64,000 bases of DNA from an uncultured Opitutales bacterium (lineage in GTDB: Bacteria > Verrucomicrobiota > Verrucomicrobiia > Opitutales > Seribacteraceae). Both the position numbers and the translations under genes were made by a program. Below are positions 35,996 to 45,500 of this stretch, in pieces. Position 1 is the first letter of the stretch. The number at the start of each line of letters is the position of its first letter. The notes beneath the pieces were generated by a model, which was given only the letters and a program-made list of their open reading frames with translations, was not told the origin of the DNA and searched no databases. The stretch covers positions 20,314 through 84,313 of the forward strand of contig CAJQKB010000034.1 in the NCBI GenBank assembly GCA_905478775.1, written 5' to 3'.

Positions 35996-36271
35996 ATGAA
36001 TAAAAAAATTGATTGGAGTAAAGAGCTTTGGTGCATTCTTTTTTTTGGATGTATAGGATTTACTATTTGGCCCTTGATGGTTTATTATTTATCCCAAGCT
36101 TTAGGAGTACATTATTTTATTGAACTGCCACTTAGAGTTTGGGCAGAGAATAAAGTTTATGGTCCACTTGCCTACTTTAATTTTCGCTCCCTTCTTAGTT
36201 TGCTTTTTTTGTGCTTTCCTTACCTTTCGTCAATTATTTTAAGGCTCCTTATTCGTTATTCACGAAAGTAA
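35996..36271 (+). CDS. Small inner membrane protein, unknown function
   Basis: A 91-residue protein with two clear membrane helices (about 11-33, CILFFGCIGFTIWPLMVYYL, and 65-85, SLLSLLFLCFPYLSSIIL). They are joined by a charged loop, RVWAENKVYGPLAYF. The start MNKKIDWSKELW has a basic, tryptophan-rich face. Composition and length look like a genuine conserved protein, but I cannot name a family. It is divergent from the cytochrome-LRR gene and convergent with the ABC exporter (11 bases between stops). Confidence 0.65.
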   Translation: MNKKIDWSKELWCILFFGCIGFTIWPLMVYYLSQALGVHYFIELPLRVWAENKVYGPLAYFNFRSLLSLLFLCFPYLSSIILRLLIRYSRK

Positions 36272-36282
36272 AAAGTTTGAAA

Positions 36283-38040
36283 TTAATTGTGAACCAAACT
36301 TTCTTGGTGTTTACAAAAATTAGCATAACTTCCCTGCATTGCGAGCAATTCGGGATGGCTTCCTTGTTCGATAATTTCTCCATGATTGAGAAAAATAATT
36401 TGGTCTGCATCTCGAATTGTGCTGAGCCTATGAGCGATGATAAGTGTAGTCCTATTCTTAATGAGTTGATTTAAAGCAACTTGAATATCTCTTTCAGTCT
36501 CAACATCAACACTTGAGGTTGCTTCGTCTAAAATAACGATAGGGGGTGACTTTAATATTGCCCGTGCAAGAGTAAGTCTTTGCTTTTCACCCATGCTCAA
36601 CCGGACTCCTCTTTCCCCAATTAATGTATTGAGTCCATCAGGAAGTTTTTGGACAAAATCCCATGCACTTGCAACTTTGAGTGATGAAATGATATCCTTT
36701 TCATTTGAACAAGGCGAAGCCAGCAAGAGGTTTTCTTCCACTGTTGTATCAAATAAGAAAGGGTCCTGTGATACGAAGCCAATATTGCTTCTTAATGAGC
36801 TTAGGGAAAAATTCCTAACATCAGTGTCTCCAATTGAAACTGATCCCTTTTCCACATCGTAATAACGAAGAAGAAGATTTGCGATCGTACTTTTTCCCGC
36901 TCCCGTTGGTCCCACCAGTGCAGTCGTAGAACCGGACGGCAAACAGAAATCCAAACCTTTGACAATCGATTGCCTTTCATCATAAGCAAATGTTACATTT
37001 GAGAACCTAATCGAATGATTTTCTTTGGGAAAGCGGGCTGGGTGTTTCGGGCTTTTAATTGAAACCTCTTCATCAAGAATCTCAAAAACTCTTTCTCCCG
37101 AAGCTTTTCCAGCAGCAATCATATTATTAATTGATACCAATTGTCTAACTGGTTCGTAAAACATGTTGGTATAAAGCAGAAAAGCAAAGAATTGCCCATT
37201 TGTAAAATTGGGATCCGTTTGTAGCAGGTATGCCCCCATCCCCACAACAGCAAGGATTCCAAGAGAAGAAGTAAAGCTCGCACTCGGCCCTTGTATCGAC
37301 CATCTGTACATTGCCTGGAGTGATCGAGCTTCTAATTCCCTGCTACTTTCGAGAAAGCGCTTTTTTTCCCGATTTTTTAAGTCGAATGAATGAATTAATC
37401 GATTACCTTGAATATCCTCTACTAATAAGGAATTCAGGTCTCCAGAAGCTTCGCGCACGGCCTTCCAATTTTTTTTGGAAACCTTTGAATAACGAAAGGC
37501 CATGACTAAAAGTACAGGAAGTGGAAGGAAAACCAAAGCGGCAAGCCTTGGTTCTTGTAAAAACATCATAATGGTAACTCCAATCAGGGTAAGAATTGCG
37601 ATTACCCCTTGCTCCGTCCCATCCAAAATAGCCCGTTCAACATTTTGCACATCTTCAACTACTCTGGAGGAAATATCTCCACTCTTCCTTCGGTCGTAAA
37701 AATTGATCGGTAAGTCCAATAGCTTGTCATGAAGAGCTTTCCTAATTCGTAGAATAACTTTTTGTTCTAATTTGTTATTAATCCTAATTCGTAAGCAGTT
37801 TAGGATTTCCTTCGATAGAAAAAGCGCTCCGATAAAAAGAATTCCATTAATCAGAATTTTTGATTCTTCGAACCCTTGTGTGAAAATTTGATCAAGTACT
37901 CTTTGAATAACGGACGGCACCAATACAGAGAGTACAGTCATTATAAAAGCCAATGATAGGGTAAGGATAAAGAGAAATTTATGCTCAAAAATATATCCCG
38001 AAACTCGTTTAATTACTTTTTTGTTTTTGCTTTGTTTCAT
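36283..38040 (-). CDS. ABC exporter, MsbA-like half transporter
   Basis: A 585-residue fused membrane/ATPase half transporter that works as a dimer. Six membrane helices occupy about 1-310, including DLPINFYDRRKSGDISSRVVED. The ATPase part has Walker A VGPTGAGKSTIANLLLRYYD, the Q-loop FVSQDPFLFD, Walker B PPIVILDEATSSVD and the switch IIAHRLSTI. The signature motif reads RLSMGEKQRL rather than LSGGQ. Lipid A flipping is the classic role of MsbA, but lipid or drug export by related proteins cannot be told apart here. Confidence 0.93.
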   Translation of the reverse strand: MKQSKNKKVIKRVSGYIFEHKFLFILTLSLAFIMTVLSVLVPSVIQRVLDQIFTQGFEESKILINGILFIGALFLSKEILNCLRIRINNKLEQKVILRIRKALHDKLLDLPINFYDRRKSGDISSRVVEDVQNVERAILDGTEQGVIAILTLIGVTIMMFLQEPRLAALVFLPLPVLLVMAFRYSKVSKKNWKAVREASGDLNSLLVEDIQGNRLIHSFDLKNREKKRFLESSRELEARSLQAMYRWSIQGPSASFTSSLGILAVVGMGAYLLQTDPNFTNGQFFAFLLYTNMFYEPVRQLVSINNMIAAGKASGERVFEILDEEVSIKSPKHPARFPKENHSIRFSNVTFAYDERQSIVKGLDFCLPSGSTTALVGPTGAGKSTIANLLLRYYDVEKGSVSIGDTDVRNFSLSSLRSNIGFVSQDPFLFDTTVEENLLLASPCSNEKDIISSLKVASAWDFVQKLPDGLNTLIGERGVRLSMGEKQRLTLARAILKSPPIVILDEATSSVDVETERDIQVALNQLIKNRTTLIIAHRLSTIRDADQIIFLNHGEIIEQGSHPELLAMQGSYANFCKHQESLVHN

Positions 38041-38080
38041 TTATGGTGTTGAACAGATAGACAAAACCTTTTTTTTCATT

Positions 38081-38542
38081 TTGACAAACATCGACGATCA
38101 ATTAATCGAAGGACCCACAGGCGCTATACTTCGTGACCTTCCTTCGCCCTATCAATCTCATCCATCTGGACTGCTCCATCTTCCTCGCTTTATTGGAAAG
38201 ATAAGAAAACATTTAAAGGAGGGGTTGCCGAAAAGCTATCAGCGTAATTTCACAAAAGGTTTTGATGGTTTTTTATGCCTTCACTTAGGCGTTGAACCGA
38301 GCGATATAATAGAATGCGTACGAATCTCCAACTCAGAGGAAGAATTAAATTCTAAATTAAAAGAACTCTTTCCGGCTGAACTTAACTGTCATGTGTGGAA
38401 TCGAAAAGTAGTGCAAATGGGAATGTCTGATATGGCATTAGAAAAATTGGAAGAAATCAAATCTGACCTTGGAGCTAAAAATCGTCCTGATTTACGATCT
38501 TTTGCGGATGTGATTGATTATGACGAGGGACGTATAGATTAG
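38081..38542 (+). CDS. DUF5069 family protein
   Basis: A 153-residue cytosolic protein that I recognise as DUF5069 by PSPYQSHPSGLLHLPRFIGK, IRKHLKEGLPKSYQRNF, FDGFLCLHLGV and HVWNRKVVQMGM. Function is unknown. The frame is open from a TTG at 38021, but that start would overlap the divergent ABC gene. TTG at 38081 gives the usual family start, just ahead of DDQLIEGPTG. No ATG is available, so the start is uncertain. It is convergent with the phosphatase gene (8 bases). Confidence 0.8.
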   Translation: MTNIDDQLIEGPTGAILRDLPSPYQSHPSGLLHLPRFIGKIRKHLKEGLPKSYQRNFTKGFDGFLCLHLGVEPSDIIECVRISNSEEELNSKLKELFPAELNCHVWNRKVVQMGMSDMALEKLEEIKSDLGAKNRPDLRSFADVIDYDEGRID

Positions 38543-38550
38543 AAAATCTA

Positions 38551-39993
38551 TTAAACCCTTTTGACTGTCAAAAGGGTAATGTCGTCTCGGTCCGATGATA
38601 TGGAGGAAAATTCCTCAAGGCTATTCATCAAAGAAGAATTGAATAAATGCGGGCTTTTTTCTAGAGCTCCCTCGAGTTTTTTACACAAGCGATCTATCCC
38701 GAATTCTTCCTTTGATTGATTTTGTGATTCTGTAACTCCATCAGTGTAGAGTACAAGCATATCACCCTTCTCGAATGAACAGGTTTGATCTTCAATAACT
38801 TCTTCAAAAAGATCGGAAGGAACCATCCCGAGAGCCATTCCACTCCCGCGAAGTTTTTCTACACTTAATTGTTGCCCATTCACCTTTCCTAAAAGCGCAG
38901 GTTCATGTCCAGCACGAGAAAAAGTAATGGTGTTCGCCTGGGTATCAATAATTGCAAGAACTAGGGTGATGAACATATCTTCCCGAATTCTTTCTTCAAG
39001 GTCCTGATTCAGCTTAATCAAAATTTCTCGGGGCGATTTAGATTTTTTTACATAATGCCGAAGGTTTGTTTGGCAAAGAGCCATAAGCAAGGAGGCGGGT
39101 ACTCCCTTTCCGGACACATCTGCCACTGATACAGCAAACTTAGTAGCAGATAATTTATAGAAATCATAAAAATCGCCACTTACCTGAGCAGAAGGAATAT
39201 ATTGAGTATCAATTTCCAGTCCTTTAAAATAAGGTGATTCTTTGGCAAGGAATAATTCTTGGACATCTCGTGCCAATGTAAGATCTGAGTCCATTCGTGT
39301 TTTTTCAACCCGTAAGTTCATTGCGTCGGAATTTTTAATCGCTAATGCGGCCTGTTCGGCAAGAGAATTGACAAGTGATAGGTCTGTTTCACTAAAGGTT
39401 AAACCATTAGCAGGGTTGGCGACAACTAGAACTCCTGAAATTTGATCATCATGTACAAGTGGCGAAAAAATTAGGGATCGTAGAGTAAGCGATGGATCAT
39501 TGTGCTTTACTACTCTTGGGTCGTTGAGAGCTTGCGGAACATAGACTGACTTTCCTGTTTTTGCCACTTCACCAATTATGCCCTCCCCTTCTTCCAAAAC
39601 TTCAGTAGCTAGAATATTCTCCAAGAAACGGGCACGGGTTGTGCTAGTTTCAGTAAGGGAGGATTTAATCTTTCGTTGCGGGGGGAAAAGGCCTTCAGTT
39701 GCTACACTTTGCAACTTTCCATTGGGTAGTTTTTCGTAGACACATGCACTGATTGCACCAGTTGTCATCACTGCGGTATGAGCAATTCTTTGATACAGAT
39801 CTTTTCGGACGACTCCCTCTCCGATAGCCACTGCTAAATTATGCATGAAATCAACTACGATTTCTTTTTCTTGTTGAAGGCGAATCTTTTGGTCGCTCAG
39901 TTCAGTGGTTTCAATCTTTGCTTTTTTTCTTGAGTAATTCCACGCGAGTAAACCCAAAATAAGTCCCGCCAGAAAATAAAGCAATGAGTTCAT
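38551..39993 (-). CDS. GAF-domain SpoIIE/RsbU-type serine phosphatase
   Basis: A 480-residue membrane-anchored PP2C phosphatase. One N-terminal membrane helix (SLLYFLAGLILGLLAWNY) is followed by a short coiled coil and a GAF sensor domain (about 50-215). The PP2C/SpoIIE domain has SAQVSGDFYDFYKL, VADVSGKGVPASLLMAL, LVLYTDGVTESQNQ and DRDDITLLTV, so all metal-binding Asp positions are present. RsbU-like enzymes dephosphorylate STAS anti-anti-sigma factors; one is encoded 11 bases upstream. The two likely form a partner-switching pair. Confidence 0.92.
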   Translation of the reverse strand: MNSLLYFLAGLILGLLAWNYSRKKAKIETTELSDQKIRLQQEKEIVVDFMHNLAVAIGEGVVRKDLYQRIAHTAVMTTGAISACVYEKLPNGKLQSVATEGLFPPQRKIKSSLTETSTTRARFLENILATEVLEEGEGIIGEVAKTGKSVYVPQALNDPRVVKHNDPSLTLRSLIFSPLVHDDQISGVLVVANPANGLTFSETDLSLVNSLAEQAALAIKNSDAMNLRVEKTRMDSDLTLARDVQELFLAKESPYFKGLEIDTQYIPSAQVSGDFYDFYKLSATKFAVSVADVSGKGVPASLLMALCQTNLRHYVKKSKSPREILIKLNQDLEERIREDMFITLVLAIIDTQANTITFSRAGHEPALLGKVNGQQLSVEKLRGSGMALGMVPSDLFEEVIEDQTCSFEKGDMLVLYTDGVTESQNQSKEEFGIDRLCKKLEGALEKSPHLFNSSLMNSLEEFSSISSDRDDITLLTVKRV

Positions 39994-40004
39994 AACATGA
40001 AGTA

Positions 40005-40505
40005 CTAAGCTGAATCCTCGACTTTCTGTTCAAGGTAATTCACCACATCTCGGAAAATCCGGGAATTTTTCTGATTTAGATCAAGTAAGGTTTTGTGTGC
40101 TCTGTAAATCACCTCAGGGCAGGCTTTCTCCTCTTCCGCTTTAACTTGTAGATTCTCTAGGTCATTTGGACTTGAGATGAACTCAGAACTCACTACAGCA
40201 ATTTTGTGAATACCAAGATTTTCTACAGTTTCTAAGTTTCTACCTACAAGATTAAGTAGCGTTAGGGTTCCTCCTTGTTTTTCTTTTTTTAACTTTAGTG
40301 AAAGTCCAACTAAAATTCCCAAAAATGTACTGTCCATACTAGAGCAGTTTTCAAAATCGATTACAAAAAATTTATTACCCTCCTTCACCATTTCATGCAG
40401 AAAGGAGCGGAGTGGAGCACAATTTAAGTACGACGCTTTTTCTTTTATACGAACAAAAACTTCTTCGTTTGTTGCACAAACTTGATAAATTGATTCTTTG
40501 TTCAC
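40005..40505 (-). CDS. STAS-domain anti-sigma factor antagonist
   Basis: A 166-residue cytosolic protein with a STAS fold over about residues 10-115. FFVIDFENCSSMDSTFLGIL contains the serine position that is phosphorylated in SpoIIAA/RsbV proteins. GGTLTLLNLVGRNLETVENL and IHKIAVV follow. A 50-residue helical tail is extra compared with the minimal domain. It precedes the SpoIIE-type phosphatase in the same operon. No RsbW-type kinase or sigma factor is nearby, so the target is unknown. Confidence 0.87.
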   Translation of the reverse strand: MNKESIYQVCATNEEVFVRIKEKASYLNCAPLRSFLHEMVKEGNKFFVIDFENCSSMDSTFLGILVGLSLKLKKEKQGGTLTLLNLVGRNLETVENLGIHKIAVVSSEFISSPNDLENLQVKAEEEKACPEVIYRAHKTLLDLNQKNSRIFRDVVNYLEQKVEDSA

Positions 40506-40770
40506 GCAGGAATAAGGTAAAACAATATTTAGTTTACCTCAGCGAAGGCACACATAAAATAATCGAGTGACATATTGAAAAAACTCATAGTTGATCAAGT
40601 GTTTAGTCTCGAGAATTTCAATGCCACTAAGAAGCGAAAATGAAATAGGATAACCAGTACACCTTCATTTCAAACAAATACCGAAACAAAATGAATCGTT
40701 GGATTTTCCGAGGAAGATTGTTTAAAAAAGCAAAGAAGTCTCATAACTTCGTTTGTTGTAAAGGTTTGCC

Positions 40771-41238
40771 TTATAAAGCTTCCTTAATGGCCTTAAAGTC
40801 TGGGAGCTGCTTTGGGTCATCAGAAGACCACGCAAATGCTATTTCTCCTTGCTTGGAAATCACAAAAGCAGATCTTTTACTTACGCCTTTGAAACCGATA
40901 AAATCTTCGTATAATACCCCGTAATGATCTGAGACTTCTTTATTGAAGTCACTGAGGAGCGGGAAATTAAGGTTTTCTTTCAAAGCCATTGCTTCCTGTG
41001 CAAACGGACTATCCACGCTCAGTCCATACACTTTAGCGTTTAAATTTTCATAGGATTTTAGATCATCTCTAACCGAGCAGGCTTCTTCCGTGCAAACGCC
41101 CGTAAAGGCAAATGGAAAGAAAAGTAGTACTACCGATGATTCTCCTTGGTGCGAACTGAGAGTTACATCGGAAAGACCTTCTGGCGTTTTTGTTTTTAGA
41201 GTAAAGTCTGGGGCTTTCGAACCTAGCAATAATGTCAT
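40771..41238 (-). CDS. Thiol peroxidase of the AhpC/TSA (Bcp-like) family
   Basis: A 155-residue peroxiredoxin that reduces peroxides. The peroxidatic Cys49 is in FPFAFTGVCTEEACSVRD, and Cys54, five residues on, could act as the resolving Cys as in Bcp. The start LLGSKAPDFTLKTK is typical. The frame runs up to 41307, but the ATG at 41238 gives the standard family length. The gene is alone and divergent from tyrS. About 265 bases without a recognisable feature separate it from the STAS gene. Confidence 0.9.
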   Translation of the reverse strand: MTLLLGSKAPDFTLKTKTPEGLSDVTLSSHQGESSVVLLFFPFAFTGVCTEEACSVRDDLKSYENLNAKVYGLSVDSPFAQEAMALKENLNFPLLSDFNKEVSDHYGVLYEDFIGFKGVSKRSAFVISKQGEIAFAWSSDDPKQLPDFKAIKEAL

Positions 41239-41387
41239 GGCAATTTCTTCAATTTTAGGGTGAATAAATAGACTTAAATTAGGTAACGGACTATACGACG
41301 AAAGCAAGAGGAATTCGTGTAGAATAAAAAAGAATTAATATTCTACGCTCGATGATTATGAAATCAGTCCTTATAATTTATAACTTT

Positions 41388-42572
41388 ATGAGTGTGAAAG
41401 AATTGTTAATAAATACCGAAATAGTAATTGGAGAAGAAGAATTCGCTAAAAAAATCTCCAGTGGACAAAAGCTGAAAATCAAATTCGGAGTAGATCCGAC
41501 TAGACCCGATCTTACTTTTGGTCACTTGGTGGTATTTAACAAATTAAAGCAGTTTCAGGATGATGGCCATGAAGCAATTTTACTAATCGGAGATTATACT
41601 GCAAGGATCGGTGACCCAAGCGGGCGATCGGATTTACGTCCGGAATTAACAGAAAGCGAGGTGAACGAGAATGCAAAAACTTATCTTGAGCAAGCTTTTC
41701 GAATTATTGATCCCGACAAGACAACGGTAAGAAGGAATAGTGAATGGTTTACCAAAATGGATTTTGCTGAAGCCCTCTCTTTGTCTAGAAAAATGACTGT
41801 AGCAAGAATGCTTGAACGCGATGATTTTGAGAAAAGGTTTAAAAATAATCAGCCTATTTCAATGGTGGAATTTATGTATCCATTAATCCAAGGTTATGAT
41901 TCCGTTGTTTTGGAATCTGATGTGGAGATTGGTGGTTCTGATCAATTATTCAATATGTTGGTGGGTAGAACATTACAAAAGGATAAGGGAGTGGATCCAC
42001 AAGCCGTTTTAACTATGCCCTTACTGGTTGGCTTGGACGGATCAAAAAAGATGTCTAAAAGTTATGATAACTATATTGCATTTAATGATAGTTCAAAAGA
42101 TATCTTTGGCAAAACGATGTCGATTTCAGATGAAACGATGTGGGACTATTATAAGCTTCTTCTGATAAGGGATACAGAGGAAATTGAAGAGTTAAAAAAG
42201 AATCATCCTATGGAAACAAAAAAGAAATTAGCTGAGGAATTAACCGCACTTTTTTATAGTTCTAGTATAGCAGAAAGTGAAAAAAACTCTTTTTCCAATG
42301 TTTTTACTCAGCGAGAAAATCCGGACGAAATGAATTCCTACTCGATGTCAGAACTACTTCGTTCCGATGAGTCACCAAGTGTTTTAAATATTTTGAATAA
42401 TTCAAACATTTTTGAATCTAAGGGACAAATTCGACGATTAATTCAGCAGGGAGCAATTAAAATTGATGGACAAAAAGTGATGAAGTCCGAGGATATAATC
42501 ACTTTGGAAAAAGCAGACTCTGCAGTGGTGGTGAAAGCAGGAAAAAAAATCTTCTTTCGGGTTGTTTCTTAA
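41388..42572 (+). CDS. tyrS: Tyrosyl-tRNA synthetase (TyrZ/TyrS2 type)
   Basis: A 394-residue class I aminoacyl-tRNA synthetase. It has KFGVDPTRPDLTFGHLVVF (HIGH-type motif), ILLIGDYTARIGDPSGRS, IGGSDQLFNMLVGR and KKMSKSYDN (KMSKS). The C-terminal S4 domain is QIRRLIQQGAIKIDGQKV. The frame opens at 41352, but the ATG at 41388 (MSVKELL) fits the family. The stop overlaps the convergent uvrA stop by 4 bases. Confidence 0.95.
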   Translation: MSVKELLINTEIVIGEEEFAKKISSGQKLKIKFGVDPTRPDLTFGHLVVFNKLKQFQDDGHEAILLIGDYTARIGDPSGRSDLRPELTESEVNENAKTYLEQAFRIIDPDKTTVRRNSEWFTKMDFAEALSLSRKMTVARMLERDDFEKRFKNNQPISMVEFMYPLIQGYDSVVLESDVEIGGSDQLFNMLVGRTLQKDKGVDPQAVLTMPLLVGLDGSKKMSKSYDNYIAFNDSSKDIFGKTMSISDETMWDYYKLLLIRDTEEIEELKKNHPMETKKKLAEELTALFYSSSIAESEKNSFSNVFTQRENPDEMNSYSMSELLRSDESPSVLNILNNSNIFESKGQIRRLIQQGAIKIDGQKVMKSEDIITLEKADSAVVVKAGKKIFFRVVS

Positions 42573-45500
42573 TCTAAAATCTTTCTGAGAAAGGGAGCAG
42601 TCATGCTCGCATCACAATTTAATATTCCAGAAGTGTTACCTTTGTAAAGTAATTCCCCCCCATTCTGACCACCAGTTGGTCCAAGTTCGAAAAGAAAATC
42701 TGCCTCTGCTACAATGTCGGTATCGTGTTCAATTACAATCACGGTGTTTCCTTCATCAACTAAGCGATGAAGTAATAATATCAGTTTTTTACAGTCTAAT
42801 GTATGCAGCCCAATAGTTGGTTCTTCGAGTATATAAAGGGTTGGTTTACTTCTCCTTAGATTTTTATGCTTTTGCTTATCTATACCATGAGCTAATTCGG
42901 CCGCTAATTTTAATCTTTGTGCTTCTCCCCCCGATAATGTTGGAGAAATTTGGCCGAGTTTAATGTACCCCAGTCCGGTTTCAATCATAAGTGAAAATGT
43001 TTGATGAAGGTAGTTATCGAATTTAAAAAAGTCAGCCGCTTCTTCAAATGTAAAATCTAGGATATCCGATATATTCTTACCTTTCCAAAATAATCCAAGT
43101 ATTTCTTCTTTGTATCGTTTACCATTACATTCTGAGCACTTTACAAATGAATTGGGTAAGAAGCTCATTTCTACTTTTATTCTCCCTGCTCCTTTACAAA
43201 CCTCACATCTACCTCCTTTAACATTAAATGAAAAATGTCCAGGTGGATACCCTCTTGCTTTTGCTTCTGGTAATAATGATATCATTGTGCGTATCTTATC
43301 CCATACGCCTAAATAGGTCGCAGGAGTAGACCGCGTAGTTTTTCCGATTGGGCTCTGGGTTACTTCAATTGCTTTATTAAAAATATTTCCGTTTTTAATT
43401 CTTCCATTACCCAAAATTAGATCCTTTGAATTTTCTAAAACTGCCTGCTTTATTGCTTGGAAGAGAAAGCCTCTCACAAAGCTCGATTTTCCTGATCCAG
43501 AAACTCCGCAACACACCGATAATCTTTCGGTGGGAATTTCGATGGAGAAATTGGTAAGATTTCTAAAATTAACTTTTTCTACTTTTATCCAGTTCTTATT
43601 TTTTAAATAATTAACTTTTGATCTTAGTTTTCGCCATTTGCCAAGCATCGGATGTACGATACCTTCTCGCATATATTGAGCTGTTGAGGATCCCTCTATT
43701 TTTGATACTTCGGCTGGTTTTCCTTCTCCGACAATTTTGCCACCCTCTCGTCCAGCTTCTGGTCCAATATCAATTAGGTAATCCGCTTGCTGAATTGTTT
43801 CCGGATCGTGTTCGACCACGAGTAATGAGTTTCCACGGGATTGTAAATCCCGTAAGGAATGTAAGAGTTTTTGGTTGTCTTTTGGATGTAGCCCAATTGA
43901 TGGCTCGTCCAAAACATATAAAACCCCTGAAAGATTTGATCCAAGTTGAGCCGCTAATCTAATTCTTTGTGCTTCCCCTCCCGACAAAGAGGCCGTTTCC
44001 CGGTTAAGAGAGAGGTAATCTAGTCCGACTCGGGTCATGAATTTTAGTCTTTCTATTATTTCTGGTATAATCGCATTGGCAACTGACTGTAGTCTTTGTG
44101 GGAGTTGTATGTTATTTAGAAATACTATAATTTCATCAGGGGTGAGTTCGAGTAAATGTGGAAAAGATATTTTCTTTTTTTCAGCTCCATATAAAACTAC
44201 ATTCCGACTGATTACATTAAGTCGTTCTCCTTTGCAGTCTTTGCATTTTTCTCCATCCTCCATTTTCCACCAATTACCAGTTGCTGGTAAATCGTCTTTC
44301 ATCCATTGGAAAATTTTACCATAGCCCTTACAAAATGGACACCACCCTCTCGCGGAATTCCACGATAATAAACTTGGTTCTAATTCGGGGTAAGATTCAC
44401 CGTTGGATGAATCCACACGAGAGGTCGAATACCAAATACTTGTTTCGTCATTTAATGAAGCAACAAGGCTTCTGCCATTTCCCATCTGAAGAGATTGATG
44501 TACGCTTTGTCGAATCGTATTTCGATCAGGAATAGAATTCCATTCTTCTAATAGAACTTCAACATTATGCAGGCGGTATCTATCCAATCCTTCAAACCCG
44601 TTTGTATGGAGAAACTGGCCGTCACATCTTACAAAATCATATCCTTTTTCTCTCGCCCAATTTACGATTGGCTTATGATGCCCCTTTCTGCTCGTAATTA
44701 ATGGAGCTAAAAGAAAAAGGGGTGCCTTCTTTGTCGGTTTTTTAAGCCGTATAATTTTTTCAATTTGATCCGCGATTTCAGTTTCACTTGCGATGGATAA
44801 AGGATTGCCATCTTGAACGCTTAATTGGGTTCCAACACGGGCATATAATAATCTAAGAAATTGTGCCACTTCAGTAATCGAACCAACTGTGGATTTCTTT
44901 GTCCCTCTGGTAACTCTTTGCTCGATTGCGACTGTGGGGGAAATTCCAGATATTCGATCTACTGCAGGCTTACCAAGTTGTTCAACAAATTGGCGAGCAT
45001 AGGATGACATCGACTCCATAAATCTTCTTTGCCCTTCTGCGAAAATAACATCGAATGCGAGTGAGGATTTTCCTGAACCTGAGGGGCCAGTAATTACAAC
45101 AAATTGATTGGTGGGGATTTGAAGGGATATGTTTTGAAGATTATTTTCTCGTGCACCTTCAATTTCTAGAAAATTACAAGACTTCCTTGCTTTATTCCCC
45201 TTTTCTTGAATCGATCTTAGTTTTACTTTCGTTTTCTTTTTTAAGAGAGAGCCAGTAGGAGTACTTAGTTTTGACAACTTCGCGGGAGTTGAAGAGGCAA
45301 TCATCTGCCCTCCTTGCTTTCCCGAACCTGGTCCCATTTCTAAAATCCAGTCCGCTTGTGCTAGAACATGGGTATGGTGTTCAACAATGAGAAGGCTATG
45401 CCCGCTTTCCACGATTTCCTGTAGGCTTTTCATGAGTTGCTTTACATCCTCCAGGTGTAGACCAGTAGTGGGTTCGTCAATGATGAGTAAAGAAGGGAGA

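Noticed and set aside
40691..40924. 77-codon plus frame overlapping the 3' end of the peroxiredoxin gene
   Set aside because: Most of it is antisense to conserved peroxiredoxin sequence, and the rest has no recognisable feature.
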